Source of the DNA: Vandiemenella viatica
Lineage: Eukaryota > Arthropoda > Insecta > Orthoptera > Morabidae
Assembly: GCA_031002005.1 (NCBI GenBank)
Contig: CM061914.1
Coordinates: 14,494,148 to 14,558,147 of the forward strand
DNA: 64,000 bases
Direction: 5' to 3'
Positions 43,811 through 55,139 of the stretch are shown piece by piece (position 1 is the stretch's first letter; every line of letters starts with the position of its first letter). Under the pieces are notes generated by a model. The model did no database searches. It saw only the letters and a list, made by a program, of their open reading frames with translations, and was not told the DNA's origin. The position numbers and the translations under genes are program-made.

Positions 43811-45117
43811 CTTAAATAATGAACAATGGTCAGAAGTGTACCATGCACAGGGTGTTAATGAAAAATTTGATTCCTTTCTAAATATATTTCTAACACTTTT
43901 CGAACGAAGTTTCAAAAAAAGGAAAGTTGTCAATACCCCTAACAATGAACTGGGTAAGGGATGGATAACAAAAGGTATTAGAGTTTCTTGTAAAACAAAA
44001 AGGGACCTGTACTTAAAAGTAAGAGAATCAGATAACTATACACTAAAAGCTCATTACAAACTTTATTCTAAAATACTAAGAAATGCAATAAGAAAGGCCA
44101 AGAACAGGTATATATCTGATAAAATAGAGAATTCAGGTAATAAGATGAAAATTACATGGAATATAATAAAAACTGAAACAGGAAAATCTGTAAATCACTG
44201 TAAAGACATAAAAATAGAACAAAATGGATCTGTTTATAGTGAAGTAGGGGAAGTTTGTGAAATATTTAACAAACATTTTACTTCAGTTGTAGAGAAATTA
44301 GGCATAGAAAAGCAATCCCCACATACTGCCCTAAGGCTTCTTCAGACTGCTTTCCCAAATAAATTTGTAGAAATGCAATTGCCACAAGTAACAGTCTCAG
44401 AAATAAATAAACACATGAAACAATTAAAACCTAAAAATTCTTCCAGCTATGACAATATTTCAAACAAATTACTGAAAAGATGTTCAGATTGTATCAGTCA
44501 TGTACTTGCTCACATTTGTAATGAATCCTTAATGCAAGGCATGTTTCCGAATAGACTAAAATATGCAGTTGTAAAACCATTGCTTAAAAAGGAAAAGGAA
44601 CATGTGTAGATAACTATCATCCCATTTCATTACTTTCAGGATTCTCAAAGATTTTTGAAAAAGTCATGTACTGTAGAGTAATAAAACATGTTAAACAATA
44701 TAATATCCTCAGTAAATCACAATTTGGGTTCCAGAAAGGATCATCTATAGAAATGGCTATATATTCATTTTTAAAAAACACATTTGAGGAACTGAATAAT
44801 AAAATAAGCCCTGTAGGAATATTTTGTGACCTTGCAAAAGCATTTGACTGTGTAAATCATGAATTACTTTTGAAGAAAATGGAATACTATGGTATTTATT
44901 GAACCGCTGGTAAATGGTTTAAATCATACATTGATAGTCAAATGCAAAAAGTTTCCATTTTTGCTTATCATATATATTATTTCTATAAGGTATTTTTTTG
45001 TCACAAGCCTGTATCTTCCTTCATACTTAACCGAAATCAATGAATGAGGTGTCATTTTAAAGCTTATCGTCCCCACTTTGGGCACATCACATTATAAGAA
45101 AGGAATTTTCGGAATTC

Positions 45118-46600
45118 GACCCTTGAAGGGCAAAAATGTCAATATTTCTAAAATGCTGTTTTCTGTGTTACAAGTCATTTATCTCCCTGGCTATCGATCT
45201 GAAATCGTTTAATGAAGTATCATTTTAAAGATTAAGATTTCCGCTTTAGTGAAGTCATATATTAAGACAGAAATTTTTCGGAATTCGACCCTTAAAGGGC
45301 AAAAGGATCAATATTTTTGCAATTCGTTATTGTGTCACGAGCGATTTATCTTCCTTAAGATCTAACCGATATAGATAAATGAGGCATAATATTAAAGACT
45401 AAGGTCTCCGCCATGGTAACACTATATTTTAAGAAAGAATATTTCGTAATTCGACCCTTAAAGGGCAAAAATGTTAATTTTTCTAAAGTGCGTTTTTTGT
45501 ATCTCGAGCCATTTATCTCCCTGGATATCTAACCAAAATCGATAAATGAAGTAGGATTATAAGGAGTAATGTCTCAGCTTTGTGAAATCATATTTTAAGA
45601 AAGAATGTGTTTGGAATTCAGCCCTTAAAGGGAAAAAGTATAAATTTTTCTAAAACGCATTTTTGTGTCACGAGCGATTTATCTCCCTTAATATCTAACC
45701 GATATAGATAAATGAGGTATCATATTAAAGAATAAGGTCTCCGCCATGGTAACATTACATTTTAAGAGAGGAATTTTTCGTAATTCGACCCTTAAAGGGC
45801 AAAAATGTTAATTTTTCTAAAATTCGTTTTTTGTATCTCGAGCCATTTATTTCCCTGGATATCTAACAAAAATCTATAAATGAAGTAGGATTATAAGGAG
45901 TAATGTCTCAGCTTTGTGAAATCATATTTTAAGAAATAATTGTTTTGGAATTCAACCATTAAAGGGAAAAAGTATAAATTTCTCTATAACGCAGTTTTGT
46001 GTCACGAGTGATTTATCTCCCTTATTGTCTAACCGATATAGATAAATGAGGTATCATATTAAATAATAAGGTCTCCGTCATGGTAACATTATATTTTAAG
46101 AAAGGAGTTTTTCGTAATTCGACCATTAAAGGGCAAAAATGTTAATTTTTCTAAAATTCATTTTTTGTGACTTAAGCAATTTATCTCATTGGATATCTAA
46201 CCAAAATCGAAAAATCAAGTAAGATTATGAGGAGTAATGTCTCAGATTTGGTGACATCATATTTTAAGAAAGAATGTTTTTGGAATTCAACCCCTAAATG
46301 GAAAAAGTATAAATGCTTCTATAACACATTTTTGTGTCACGTGCCATTTATCTCACTTGATATCCAACCGATATAGATAAATGAGGTATCATACTAAAGA
46401 TTAAGGTCTCCGCCGTGGTAACATTATAATTTAAGATATGAATTTTTCGTAATTCGACCTTTAAAGGGCAAAAATGTCAATTTTTCTAAAATGTGTTTTA
46501 TCTCCCTGGATATACAAACAAAATCGATAAATTAAGTAGGAGTATGAAGAGTAATGACTCAGCTTTGATGACATCATATTCAACCTCACTTTTCACCGAT
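45118..46600 (+). repeat. ~167-bp tandem repeat with two alternating unit types
   Basis: The marker CGACCCTTAAAGGGCAAAAA or its variant CCCTTAAAGGGAAAAAGTAT recurs at about 45118, 45286, 45452, 45619, 45786, 45954, 46120, 46289 and 46455. From 45452 on the two variants alternate. One type carries GTATCTCGAGCC and CAGCTTTGTGAAATCAT. The other carries GTGTCACGAGCG and GTCTCCGCCATGGTAAC. The true period is therefore about 334 bp, a dimeric higher-order repeat. Confidence 0.85.
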
Positions 46601-46619
46601 TTTTTTTTTTTTTTTTTTT

Positions 46620-46645
46620 GCGAAATTTTCGCATGGGTCGTCTAG
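46620..46645 (+). other. Helitron 3' end: hairpin plus CTAG
   Basis: GCGAAATTTTCGC can fold as a hairpin, and the element ends nine bases later with CTAG followed by T. The same structure, with one base change in the spacer (ACGGGTCGT for ATGGGTCGT), ends copy 2. In Helitrons this hairpin acts as the stop signal for strand transfer. Confidence 0.85.
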
Positions 46646-47272
46646 TAAAATGAATAAAGATGCTTCATCAGACTGGGAGAAAATAAAACATGGAATCCCA
46701 CAAGGTTCTGTCCAAGGACCCTAAACCTTTTGTTGTACATCAATGACCTTCCTGGAAACTTACCTGATAAAGTTAAGAGTGTTTTAATTGCAGATGACAC
46801 TAACCTGACTGTGAGAGAAAAACACTAAACAGCAACCTAGAATTTAATGTAAATGAAGAACTTAGTGAAGTAGCAAATTGGTTTAAGGCAAATTCATTAA
46901 AATTAAATTTTGAAAAAACACATTATATTAGGTTTACAACAAAAAATTATGCACAGCCAGATTTACAAGGAAGCTATAAAAGTAACACAATATTAGAAAC
47001 AAAGAGTATAAAATTCCTTGGTATTAAAATAGATGAGAAACTCTGTTGGCATGAACATATCACTTCAATACTGAAGATGATAAGTAGTGCTACCTTTGCA
47101 ATATGAACACTTTCTCTAACAGCAGATCTAGAATGAATGAAACAGGTGTACTCCTCATATTTTCATTCAGTGATGTCATATGGCATAATCTTTTGGGGAA
47201 ACTCTTCACAAAGTAAAAAAGTTTTCATAGCACAGAAAAATCCATAAACAAGAAACACCATTATGGCCAATA

Positions 47273-48640
47273 GTGTGTACTATTGGATCGGCCACTTATA
47301 ATCTGGCTCGATACTTGACCGGGCTGTTATCGCCAGTTGTGGGAAAATGTGTTCACCATGTAAAAAACTCGGTGGAATTTATTAATACTGTTAAAGAACT
47401 TCACCTACGTCAACAGGATTTGATGGTGAGCTACGATGTGGTTTCCCTCTTCACCAGGGTTCCTCTGGCTGATACGATGGCTCTACTACAACAGCACTTC
47501 GAGCCCAGGTTAGTTGAGCTGTTCCGCCACACATTACAATCATCGTACTTCTTGTATGACGGGCACTACTATGAACAGGTCGAGGGAGTTGCAATGGGCA
47601 GTCCCCTGTCACCTGTTATAGCTGATTTCTATATGGAACATTTTGAGGAGAAAGCGTTGGAAAGTGCCCCCCTGAAACCCAGTGCCTTCTTTCGGTATGT
47701 AGATGACACATTTGTTGTTTGGCCTCATGGCAGAGACAATCTAGATAAGTTTCTCCTTCACTTGAACAGTGTCAACAAAAACATCCAATTCATGATGGAG
47801 GTTGAAAAGGAAGGCCGCTTGCCCTTTTTGGACATTCTGATTATAAAGAAATCTGATGGAACTTTGGGACACACGGTGTATAGGAAGCCAACGCATACAG
47901 ACCTTTACCTAAACGCGCACAGTTATCATCACCCTGCACAGCGCAATACAGTACTAACTACTCTTGTCCACAGAGCGCGGGCAATATGTGATAAAGACAG
48001 CCTTCCTAGTGAGTTAAAACATCTCCGTGATACCTTCAGAAAGAATGGATACAACGAACATCAGATACAGTTGGCATACCGGGAAATGAATCGTAGGCCT
48101 AATAAACACGATAATGGTCCACACAATAAATTAGCCTTCTTGCCGTACTCTGGCGCCACAACATCTAGGGTCGGAAGAGTCCTGGCAAGAAATGGCATTA
48201 AGACCATTTTTCTACCACCACCAAAATTGAGAAACATTTTGCGCTCTCCAAAAGATGACCTTGCCCTGCGTACATCCGGAGTTTACTGCATCCCGTGTGA
48301 ATGTGGAAAGAAATACATCGGTCAGACCATACGGTGCGTACAACAACGTTGTTTGGAACACGCCCAACATGTTCGCCTGGGGCAAAAAGATAAATCAGCA
48401 GTGGCGGAACATAGTTTGACAGAAGGGCATGGTTTCGATTTCGAAGCGACTAAGGTGTTGACACATGCGAGAGGCTTCTGGGACAGCGTCATTAAAGAAG
48501 CATTTGAAATTCGCCTCGCGTCTGATTTGGTAAACAGGGATTGTGGATTCCAGATAAGTGATGCATGGATTCCTGTAATTGAGGCTGCTCATCACCAACG
48601 CTCTGCTTTTTGTATTCCGCGGGTGTCTAATGACATCTGA
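47273..48640 (+). CDS. Penelope-like reverse transcriptase plus GIY-YIG endonuclease (5'-truncated)
   Basis: 455 residues without a stop. The RT part shows DLMVSYDVVSLFTRVPLADT, then EQVEGVAMGSPLSPVIADFY and the catalytic FFRYVDDTFVVWPHG (YVDD). After RLPFLDILIIKKSDGTLGHT and [15 protein letters not shown] comes the thumb. The C-terminal nuclease has SGVYCIPCECGKKYIGQTIR, the GIY and YIG motifs with the Cys pair, then the conserved Arg and Glu region. This is the standard Penelope order. The first Met is arbitrary: the frame is open upstream and lacks the RT fingers and N-terminal region, so the protein cannot be complete. Confidence 0.88.
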   Translation: MCTIGSATYNLARYLTGLLSPVVGKCVHHVKNSVEFINTVKELHLRQQDLMVSYDVVSLFTRVPLADTMALLQQHFEPRLVELFRHTLQSSYFLYDGHYYEQVEGVAMGSPLSPVIADFYMEHFEEKALESAPLKPSAFFRYVDDTFVVWPHGRDNLDKFLLHLNSVNKNIQFMMEVEKEGRLPFLDILIIKKSDGTLGHTVYRKPTHTDLYLNAHSYHHPAQRNTVLTTLVHRARAICDKDSLPSELKHLRDTFRKNGYNEHQIQLAYREMNRRPNKHDNGPHNKLAFLPYSGATTSRVGRVLARNGIKTIFLPPPKLRNILRSPKDDLALRTSGVYCIPCECGKKYIGQTIRCVQQRCLEHAQHVRLGQKDKSAVAEHSLTEGHGFDFEATKVLTHARGFWDSVIKEAFEIRLASDLVNRDCGFQISDAWIPVIEAAHHQRSAFCIPRVSNDI

Positions 48641-48742
48641 GATGCTGCTAGGCAACATAACAACATCTGTTGTTGCCATGCCAGTTTACAAACAACACGC
48701 TCAAGGCTGACTTCAAGGCAGACTTCAAGACTTGCAACTGCA

Positions 48743-48800
48743 CCTGAAGATGGTGACGGAGAATAAAGTCGCCGAAATATTGTGCATTAATAAGAACATC
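48743..48800 (+). other. Hammerhead-like stem in the P1 3' UTR
   Basis: ACCTGAAGATGGTGAC, a 10-base loop, then GTCGCCGAAATATTGTG. The stem GGTGAC/GTCRCC is nearly perfect and is followed by GAAA. The layout equals CTGANGA-stem-GAAA of a hammerhead core, with A in place of U in CUGAUGA. The same layout recurs at 12710, 14770, 20610 and 23200. Confidence 0.45.
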
Positions 48801-49453
48801 ACTCGGTTTGTTTCCCGAGAAACGTTTATAAATAAACAACGCCGAGAAAGATTACATTCATTTATAGCTATTAGGATGTTGTGTAGGGTACAACGAAAAA
48901 CTTCTTGCAGACAACTTTTTAAAAAACTCAACATTCTTACTATGACTTCTCAGTATATATATTCTCTCTTGTGCTTTGTCATAGATCATTTTAACCTATT
49001 TACTTCTAATTCACAGGTACACAATTTCAATACAAGAAACAGAAATAACTTGCACAAAACACAAACATCTCTGTCATTAGTACAAAGAGGAGTTAATTAT
49101 TCTGGTATACATATGTTTAATAAACTTCCCAAGAGTATAAAACAGTTTGCAGATATTAAAGATATATTTAAAGAAAAACTGAGAGATTATCTTATTGGCA
49201 ACTCCTTCTACAACATTCAAGAATTTGAACAAATTAATTAATTGTATTCAATATGACTTTTGCAAAATTCAGTTGTAAAAATTAATGTTTATTTTTATTC
49301 TCTTTATTTGTCTTTGGAACATATACTTGATTTTACTATGATTATGATTCATATTGTATGTATGTGTATTAACCATGACATGTTTCACATCCCAGAGGTC
49401 TTTCCTCAGCAGGGATCCATGAAACAAAATTGATAAATAAATAAAATAAATTC

Positions 49454-52400
49454 ACCCAGGTGTTTAAGTTTGTCAGCTCTCTTAATTTTCCAAAATTAGC
49501 TTTCAGATGTTTTTCATTACTGTGTTTGTATTCTGTGTACTCTATTTTTCCATATGGGATCATAAGCCCTGCTTTTTTTTACAGTACCATGCAATTTTTC
49601 TTAACCATTTGTTGCATTTTTATTTTCTGCTAGTAATGCCAGATCAGCAAAAGCCAAGATTCCACCTTTAGACCTTACTTGCTTGGTTCTAAACACATCC
49701 ATGCTTCTATTATTAAAATTTTCCTTGTTCTCATTAATTTTTCTTACAAGATGTTAAATAAGATGGGAGAGAGACACTTTCCTTGCCTGTCACTATCTCA
49801 AAAGAGTGTGAAACTTCAACAAGCAATTTAACTTTAGAACCAGTTCTTATCAATGAATGCTGAATAACTGCTCAGTATTCCTGTCCAATCCGAACTCATC
49901 CAAAACTTTGAAAAACCCACCAGTTGAATAGTATTAAAAAAGGTCAACATAAATGACTACAGTATTTCCAACTCAGATAGCTCTTATTCTCAGAATAGTT
50001 TAGAGATCTTTCCAAATAATATCTTTACTTCTGGAAGTCTCCTTGATATTCTTTGCCTAGTTTTCCACTATTTTTAGCAGTGCTTTGGAAAGTATTTAAT
50101 AATAGATAGGTATTCACAACATCTCCCTAACTGTATCCATCAGTCTGTTCTTCCTTTTTATGAACAGCATGTATAATAACACATATCCAGTCTCTACGGA
50201 TCTCTTATTTTTCATAGAACTCACATATTAATCAATGTAAATTTTCTGTTGCTTCATCCCATCCAATTTTCTGTACTTGAGGTTAATAATATTTTCTTCG
50301 AGGTTTGGAGGTTTTGACTTTGAGTTTGCTTTAGATGGTTGTTTGAATCTTAATCTGCCACAGTTCCTCGCTGTTTACAAAGGTTTGAAAATAGATAGCC
50401 AACAGGTGGAAATTCCCTTTATTATTCAAGGCTTGAGTTCTATCCATTCTTTTAAAGCAAAGACTTGATACTAATGTAATTCTTCCTTAAAAGTTCTAAG
50501 GAATTCCATTAAATTATTTTTCCAGAAATCCTTTTCGATATCTTTAGTATCTTCACCTTTCTCATCTGATGATCTTTGCAGTAATTTTACTTTGCATGGT
50601 AAACTGATACCATTTTTTCATGGTCTGATTGAATTACCATTTTTTCCAGGCTCTATGCATCTGATCCAAAGCATCATCACACTTCTTATTCCACCATTTG
50701 TGCTTCTGTTTCCTTTTCTGTTCCCTTAAATTTTCTATTTCTTATAACAGTGATTCGTTGATTTCTACTCATGTGTTCATTTCCAATTTTGACAAGTTTT
50801 AGTATTTTCCTTAAGCATTTCTGCATAAAATTTTGATTTCTTCTTAACTCTAGATTGGACTCTATGGTGTATAAATTTAACTTGAATTCAAATTGGATAT
50901 TGAACTGAGTTATTGTTTAAATACTTCCCAAGTTTGACATTCATGATAAATTGTCTATTATCATTATTTTATTTTTTAGTTGATTAATTAGTGACAATTG
51001 TAATAAAAAGATATCATAATAGTTTTAATGTTACAATTTCTACATACAGCATTTAGTTCTATTTTCAGTAATATTTCAAGTTCTTTCCCTCAAGTCCAAT
51101 GATGAGAGTGAAATTCTTTTGAATATGAAGTTATCTTCCAGAATATGAGACAAATAGTGTATATAATGAAAAATTGCACATCCTTTAAAATGTTTTAATG
51201 TCAACCACATTTCACCTCTCTTAGGAGTTTTCCACTTGCTTTTTGAGCTATTTGACAGATGATTCATTCAAAGTTATTGGAAAGCAGAGCTGACATACTT
51301 AGTAAGAAAAGCAGAAACACTGAAAGTTCTAGTATCAATACAAAACTACTAATGCACAGATGATGATATCTTGACAAGATGTGCAGTCCATCCAAAACTA
51401 AATCATTTGTCAGTAATCTTTATAGGACAGAATAATCTCAGAAACAATGGTTCAGAAAGAAAGTCCTTGAGGTGGAGACATAAAACATTCACATTAAAGG
51501 AAGGTTGGCTAGGTGGCTCGTGTGCCCGCAGTACACCCAGCAACATGAATGGCTTGTCTTCAACTACTAGGTGCAGAGCAGATACAATGGCAGGGTGGCA
51601 GAAACAATAAGATTACAAATGCAATTGTAGGCTCTCACAGCCAGAGTCAATTGTTTCTCGGCTGTCCGCGTGAAGCCACGTTACGATGTGTACAGACGAC
51701 ATTCCGACAATCCTACTTCTTCTAGGGCAGAACTGCACTAGAAGAAGACTGCATCAGCTGCACACATAATGCAGTGTCACCCAGACAGCCAACAAAGAAG
51801 ATTGGAAATTTTACGTGCAGCAAAGAAATCAAACATTGCAAATAATAGGATACAGAGGTAGAAAAATTTACCGCAATATGGGTGGCAGCTATTTAAGTGT
51901 GTTGTGTAAGCAGATGTCTAACACATGTGTCCACATCAAACCCAGAATACCTTCACTTCAAGACATATCATACAAAATTCTGCCTCCTCAAGGATGATGC
52001 AACAGTTCCAATCAAGAATACCTAATCCTAAACTCCAACAACCTGGCACAAGCCCTTTTATTTCGTAATTACCTTCCAGTATTGTCCAGAATCATATATC
52101 CTGTGCCGTGACTCATCCAGCACCCAAAAACACCCACTAAGCCCAACAGAAACCAACCGTATCCCTGTCTTTCTCGCCCAATTCTCTCCTCACCTGGAAT
52201 CCCTGAACCAAATCTTCTGTTGCAGCAATGACTTTCTTAAATTTTTTTTGTAGAAATGCATTTCATACTGTACACTATACTTCCCACTTTACTTGTAACA
52301 GTTACAATGCAATATATGCTTATAGCTACCACAATCCTATCATTGATGACTTCTACATTATGACAGTCCATGTCATTTGTGTCACAACCTACCCCATATA

Positions 52401-53103
52401 CCCGCCGGGCCCTTGCTATGGTGTGTGAAGGGCGACCAGAGTTCTTAGTGAATTGAAGATGGCTGGCGGCACCACGTTTAGGGCAAGTGGTTGCGGGAAC
52501 TTTGAAATCTTTGCACATTCTTATAACAAACCAATGGTGAATGGAAATTTTTATTAAGGGTATTCACTTACCCAAAGAAGATTGAATGACGTTAACCACA
52601 AGCTAATTATAGAACTTCTGCTAACCATTTTAACCTCCAGACTGGTTTTCTTCATGCTGAGCATTGTTAAGTTTTTTTTTTCTCCCTGTTCAAGCAGACT
52701 AATGTAACTGATCCCAAAAGAAATTAATGTTTGAGTGATAGTAGCCCATTTATAAATATAATGAAGGAAAACTGATGAAGTACCAGTACACAAATTTAAG
52801 AGGGCTGAACCCAAACTAAGTTTTTTTTCTGTTGAGCAATCATTGTCCATTTAATTTTCCATTCAAAGACAGAATGTGACATTCATAACATTGAAATGAA
52901 TAATGTGATCCAGAAGTTCAATATGAAAGAAACCAAATAGTCCACCTCATGGTTTGAAATTATAACCTTGTTAAAGGCACTTTCCCTTCTTTTTTTAATT
53001 TTTTTATAACAATTATATCATTCAGATGAGAATATATGGAAAATAAATAGAAGAAATTAATTGTTTTATTGATTTTTAAAACAGCACAGTATTGTTTAAT
53101 TTC
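49454..53103. other. Intron or intergenic sequence; no gene recognised
   Basis: 3.6 kb without a conserved reading frame. Parts (49560-50800) read like a long-decayed LINE in minus orientation, for example frame fragments rich in Lys and Asn, but no motif is clear enough to name. A GC-richer patch at 52400-52500 has no recognised identity. Confidence 0.4.
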
Positions 53104-53115
53104 TGTCTGATTGGC

Positions 53116-53363
53116 TTACTTTTTTTTTTAACTTATGGCTTTAAACCTCATTGATGTTGAGGTCATTAGAGGTGGGATGGGATTGGGGACAAGGAACGGG
53201 AAGGAATTTGGCCACGGTCTTTTGAAGGAAGCATCCCAGCATTTGCCTCGAGTGATTTAGGGAAACCACGGAAAACCCAAATCTGGACGCCCGGACGGGG
53301 ATTCGAAACCGAGTCCTCCCGAATGCGAGGCCAGAATGTTAACCATTCACCCACCACACTCAG
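53116..53363 (-). mobile_element. tRNA-derived SINE, full length
   Basis: On the minus strand: a tRNA-like head with GTGGTGGGTGAATGGTTAAC (A box) and GGTTTCGAATCC (B box), then the conserved body (CAGATTTGGGTTTTCCGTGG ... AAATCACTCGAGGCAAATGC), then an A-rich tail (T run at 53121-53130 on the plus strand). It is flanked by a perfect 12-bp direct repeat, TGTCTGATTGGC, at 53104-53115 and 53364-53375. This SINE body is one I know as widespread in orthopteran-type insects. Confidence 0.9.
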
Positions 53364-53375
53364 TGTCTGATTGGC

Positions 53376-54485
53376 AGTTTCTGCTTTTGATTATACATTT
53401 TTTTGTAACATAGTCTTCTTGCTATCTGACTTGCTTAAAAATGTTTTCAGGAAGAAGCAGCTTATTTCTTCGCTTTGGAGGTGGTCAAGCAACAGTCTTA
53501 CATATTGTTGATAATATACATTTCAAATAGCATGGTTATAATGTACAAAATAAGGAACAATTTTCTTAAATATTTGTTCACAAATAGTATAATACTTCTC
53601 AATACAGAGCAGCTAAAGTGATAAAGGTTAGTTGCTAATAATATTATAGTATTTCAAAGCTTATGTCCTTACCTTCAACATATTATCTGGAAGGCAGAAC
53701 ATTGTTGGTAGCACATGTTTCAGGATGTTTTTAATTCAATTTTTCAAGAAACATTCTTTCTTGGTATGCTGGAAACTGTCTTGGTGTATTTTATATAACC
53801 ACTCCCTCAATTTATTCAGATCTCAGAGTGTAAATCTGTATCAAAAGAAAATATTATACATGTAATCAACACTGCCAGATCACATCCAGGGGTTAAGATA
53901 ATAGAAAATTCAGAACTTATTTAAATGCATAGTTAATTGTGAAATGATAAATTTGTGCCTCTTGTAGCACAGTTGATGCAGTTATATGCAGTGCAAGATT
54001 AACCCTCATAGAAAACACTTGTAAAAAAAAAATATCTAAACTATACACTATACAAAAGTATACTCAGAAACCCAGAGAAAATGCTGAAAGCTACCAGTTG
54101 CCCCTAATATTAATATTCAAACTTCTTTGATATCAGCTCACCTGCCTCCATTGCTGAACCAGTTATCCATAAGGTTGAATGTTTACAGAAAAACAATTTA
54201 CTGCCAAATTTAGACCACCCAGTTGTCACCCATGTCAGCTCCCAGAGTTTTTGAGGGCTTGGTAACCATAGCCATCCTTGAAGTCACAAAGTCTGTAGGT
54301 GGAAACTGACCTACCAATACACTTCAGACACCGAAGTACACCCGAGTCCCAATTTCACATAATACTTAACTTCCTCTTCACCATTTACCTGGTAAACCTA
54401 TCACTTGATTATTTTTTCTGTCATTTACATTTTTATTGCACAATTTTTACAATAATTTTTCACTGCTTATACATTTCTTTAAAAA
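53376..54485. other. Sequence between SINE and Helitron copy 2; no gene
   Basis: AT-rich, no recognised coding segment or repeat. Confidence 0.5.
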
Positions 54486-55139
54486 CTAGACGACCCGTGC
54501 GAAAATTTCGCGAATAAAATGCGATGAATAGTGAGGCTGAATGCTTGTAACACAATGAAAAGTAGAACCTTAACCTTATAGCAATTTTTTTTTTTTTTAA
54601 ATGTAATAGGTATGCATCTCCGTGATATCCACTGCTGCAATCTAGGGACTTCGTTCTGAACAGTCTCATACGCGCTACCACTTTAAGCACCAAATTCCGA
54701 AAAATTCTTTCGTAATTTATGATTTTACCTAGCTGGAGACCTTAATTTTCAAAACGATATGTCGTTTATCGATTTCGGCTAGGTATCGAAGAAGATAAAT
54801 GGCTTGAATAAATTTAAAAAAAAAAAGAAATACGTTGCATAAATAATATTGATACTTTTGTCCTTTAAGGGTCGAATTCCAAAAAATTCCATTTATAAAA
54901 TATGGTGTGACCAAAGGAGCCACCTTGATCTTTGAAATGATGGCTCATTTATCAATTTCGGATAGTTATCAAGTGAAGTAAAAAAAAAAATTAAAAGTTT
55001 TGAAAAATGAAGATATTTTTACCCTTTAACGGTTGTATTTGCAGAAAGTTTTTTTTTAAAAAAAAATATGATGTGACCATAGCGGATAATTTAATATTTA
55101 AATCGATACCTCATTTATTGCATTCGGTTAGGTATTGTA

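Larger units (their letters stand above)
44968..46645 (+). mobile_element. Non-autonomous Helitron with internal tandem repeats (copy 1)
   Basis: The element begins TCATATATATTATTTC and ends with the palindrome GCGAAATTTTCGC (46620-46632), nine bases, then CTAG (46642-46645). The preceding host base is A and the following one T, with no target duplication, as expected for a Helitron. Deleting it rejoins the host LINE codon GCT-TA/T and keeps the RT frame. The interior is about nine ~167-bp tandem units. There is no Rep/helicase coding sequence, so it must have been moved in trans. Confidence 0.9.
47255..48868 (+). mobile_element. Penelope-like element, 5'-truncated (copy P1)
   Basis: Inserted in LINE B2 between VFIAQKN (about 47240) and AIRMLCRVQ (48868 on). 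It contains an uninterrupted RT plus GIY-YIG reading frame and a 3' UTR with a hammerhead-like stem. The left edge starts inside the RT (PIVCTIGSATYNLARYLT), so N-terminal domains are missing. Its open frame makes it the youngest Penelope copy here. Confidence 0.85.
43836..49241 (+). pseudogene. LINE B2 ORF2 relic (linker, RT, C-terminus)
   Basis: 43836-44609 encodes the linker and RT N-terminus (SSSYDNISNKLLKRCSDCIS). A frameshift near 44600 leads to DNYHPISLLSGFSKIFEKVM and GIFCDLAKAFDCVNHELLLK. A TGA lies at 44900-44902, then KWFKSYIDSQMQKVSIFA up to the Helitron. After the Helitron the frame resumes with DWEKIKHGIPQGSV, a frame break and an IADDTN box replacing FADD. After the Penelope insert, 48868-49241 gives the C-terminus (CRQLFKKLNILTMTSQYIYS ... 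NSFYNIQEFEQIN). Confidence 0.83.
43811..49453 (+). mobile_element. CR1-like LINE (copy B2), interrupted by a Helitron and a Penelope element
   Basis: This plus-strand relative of LINE B1 begins in the linker between endonuclease and RT, so it is 5'-truncated. It runs 43811-44967, then 46646 to about 47250, then about 48868-49453. The gaps are the Helitron 44968-46645 and the Penelope-like element at about 47255-48868. The 3' end is GATCCATGAAACAAAATTG and an ATAAATAAA tail near 49415-49453, typical of CR1/L2-type elements. Protein similarity to B1 is clear but far from identity, so B1 and B2 are different subfamilies. Confidence 0.85.

Noticed and set aside
45118..46600. Regular repeats considered as a CRISPR array
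   Set aside because: The units are directly tandem with no unique spacers, lie inside a Helitron, and the genome is eukaryotic.
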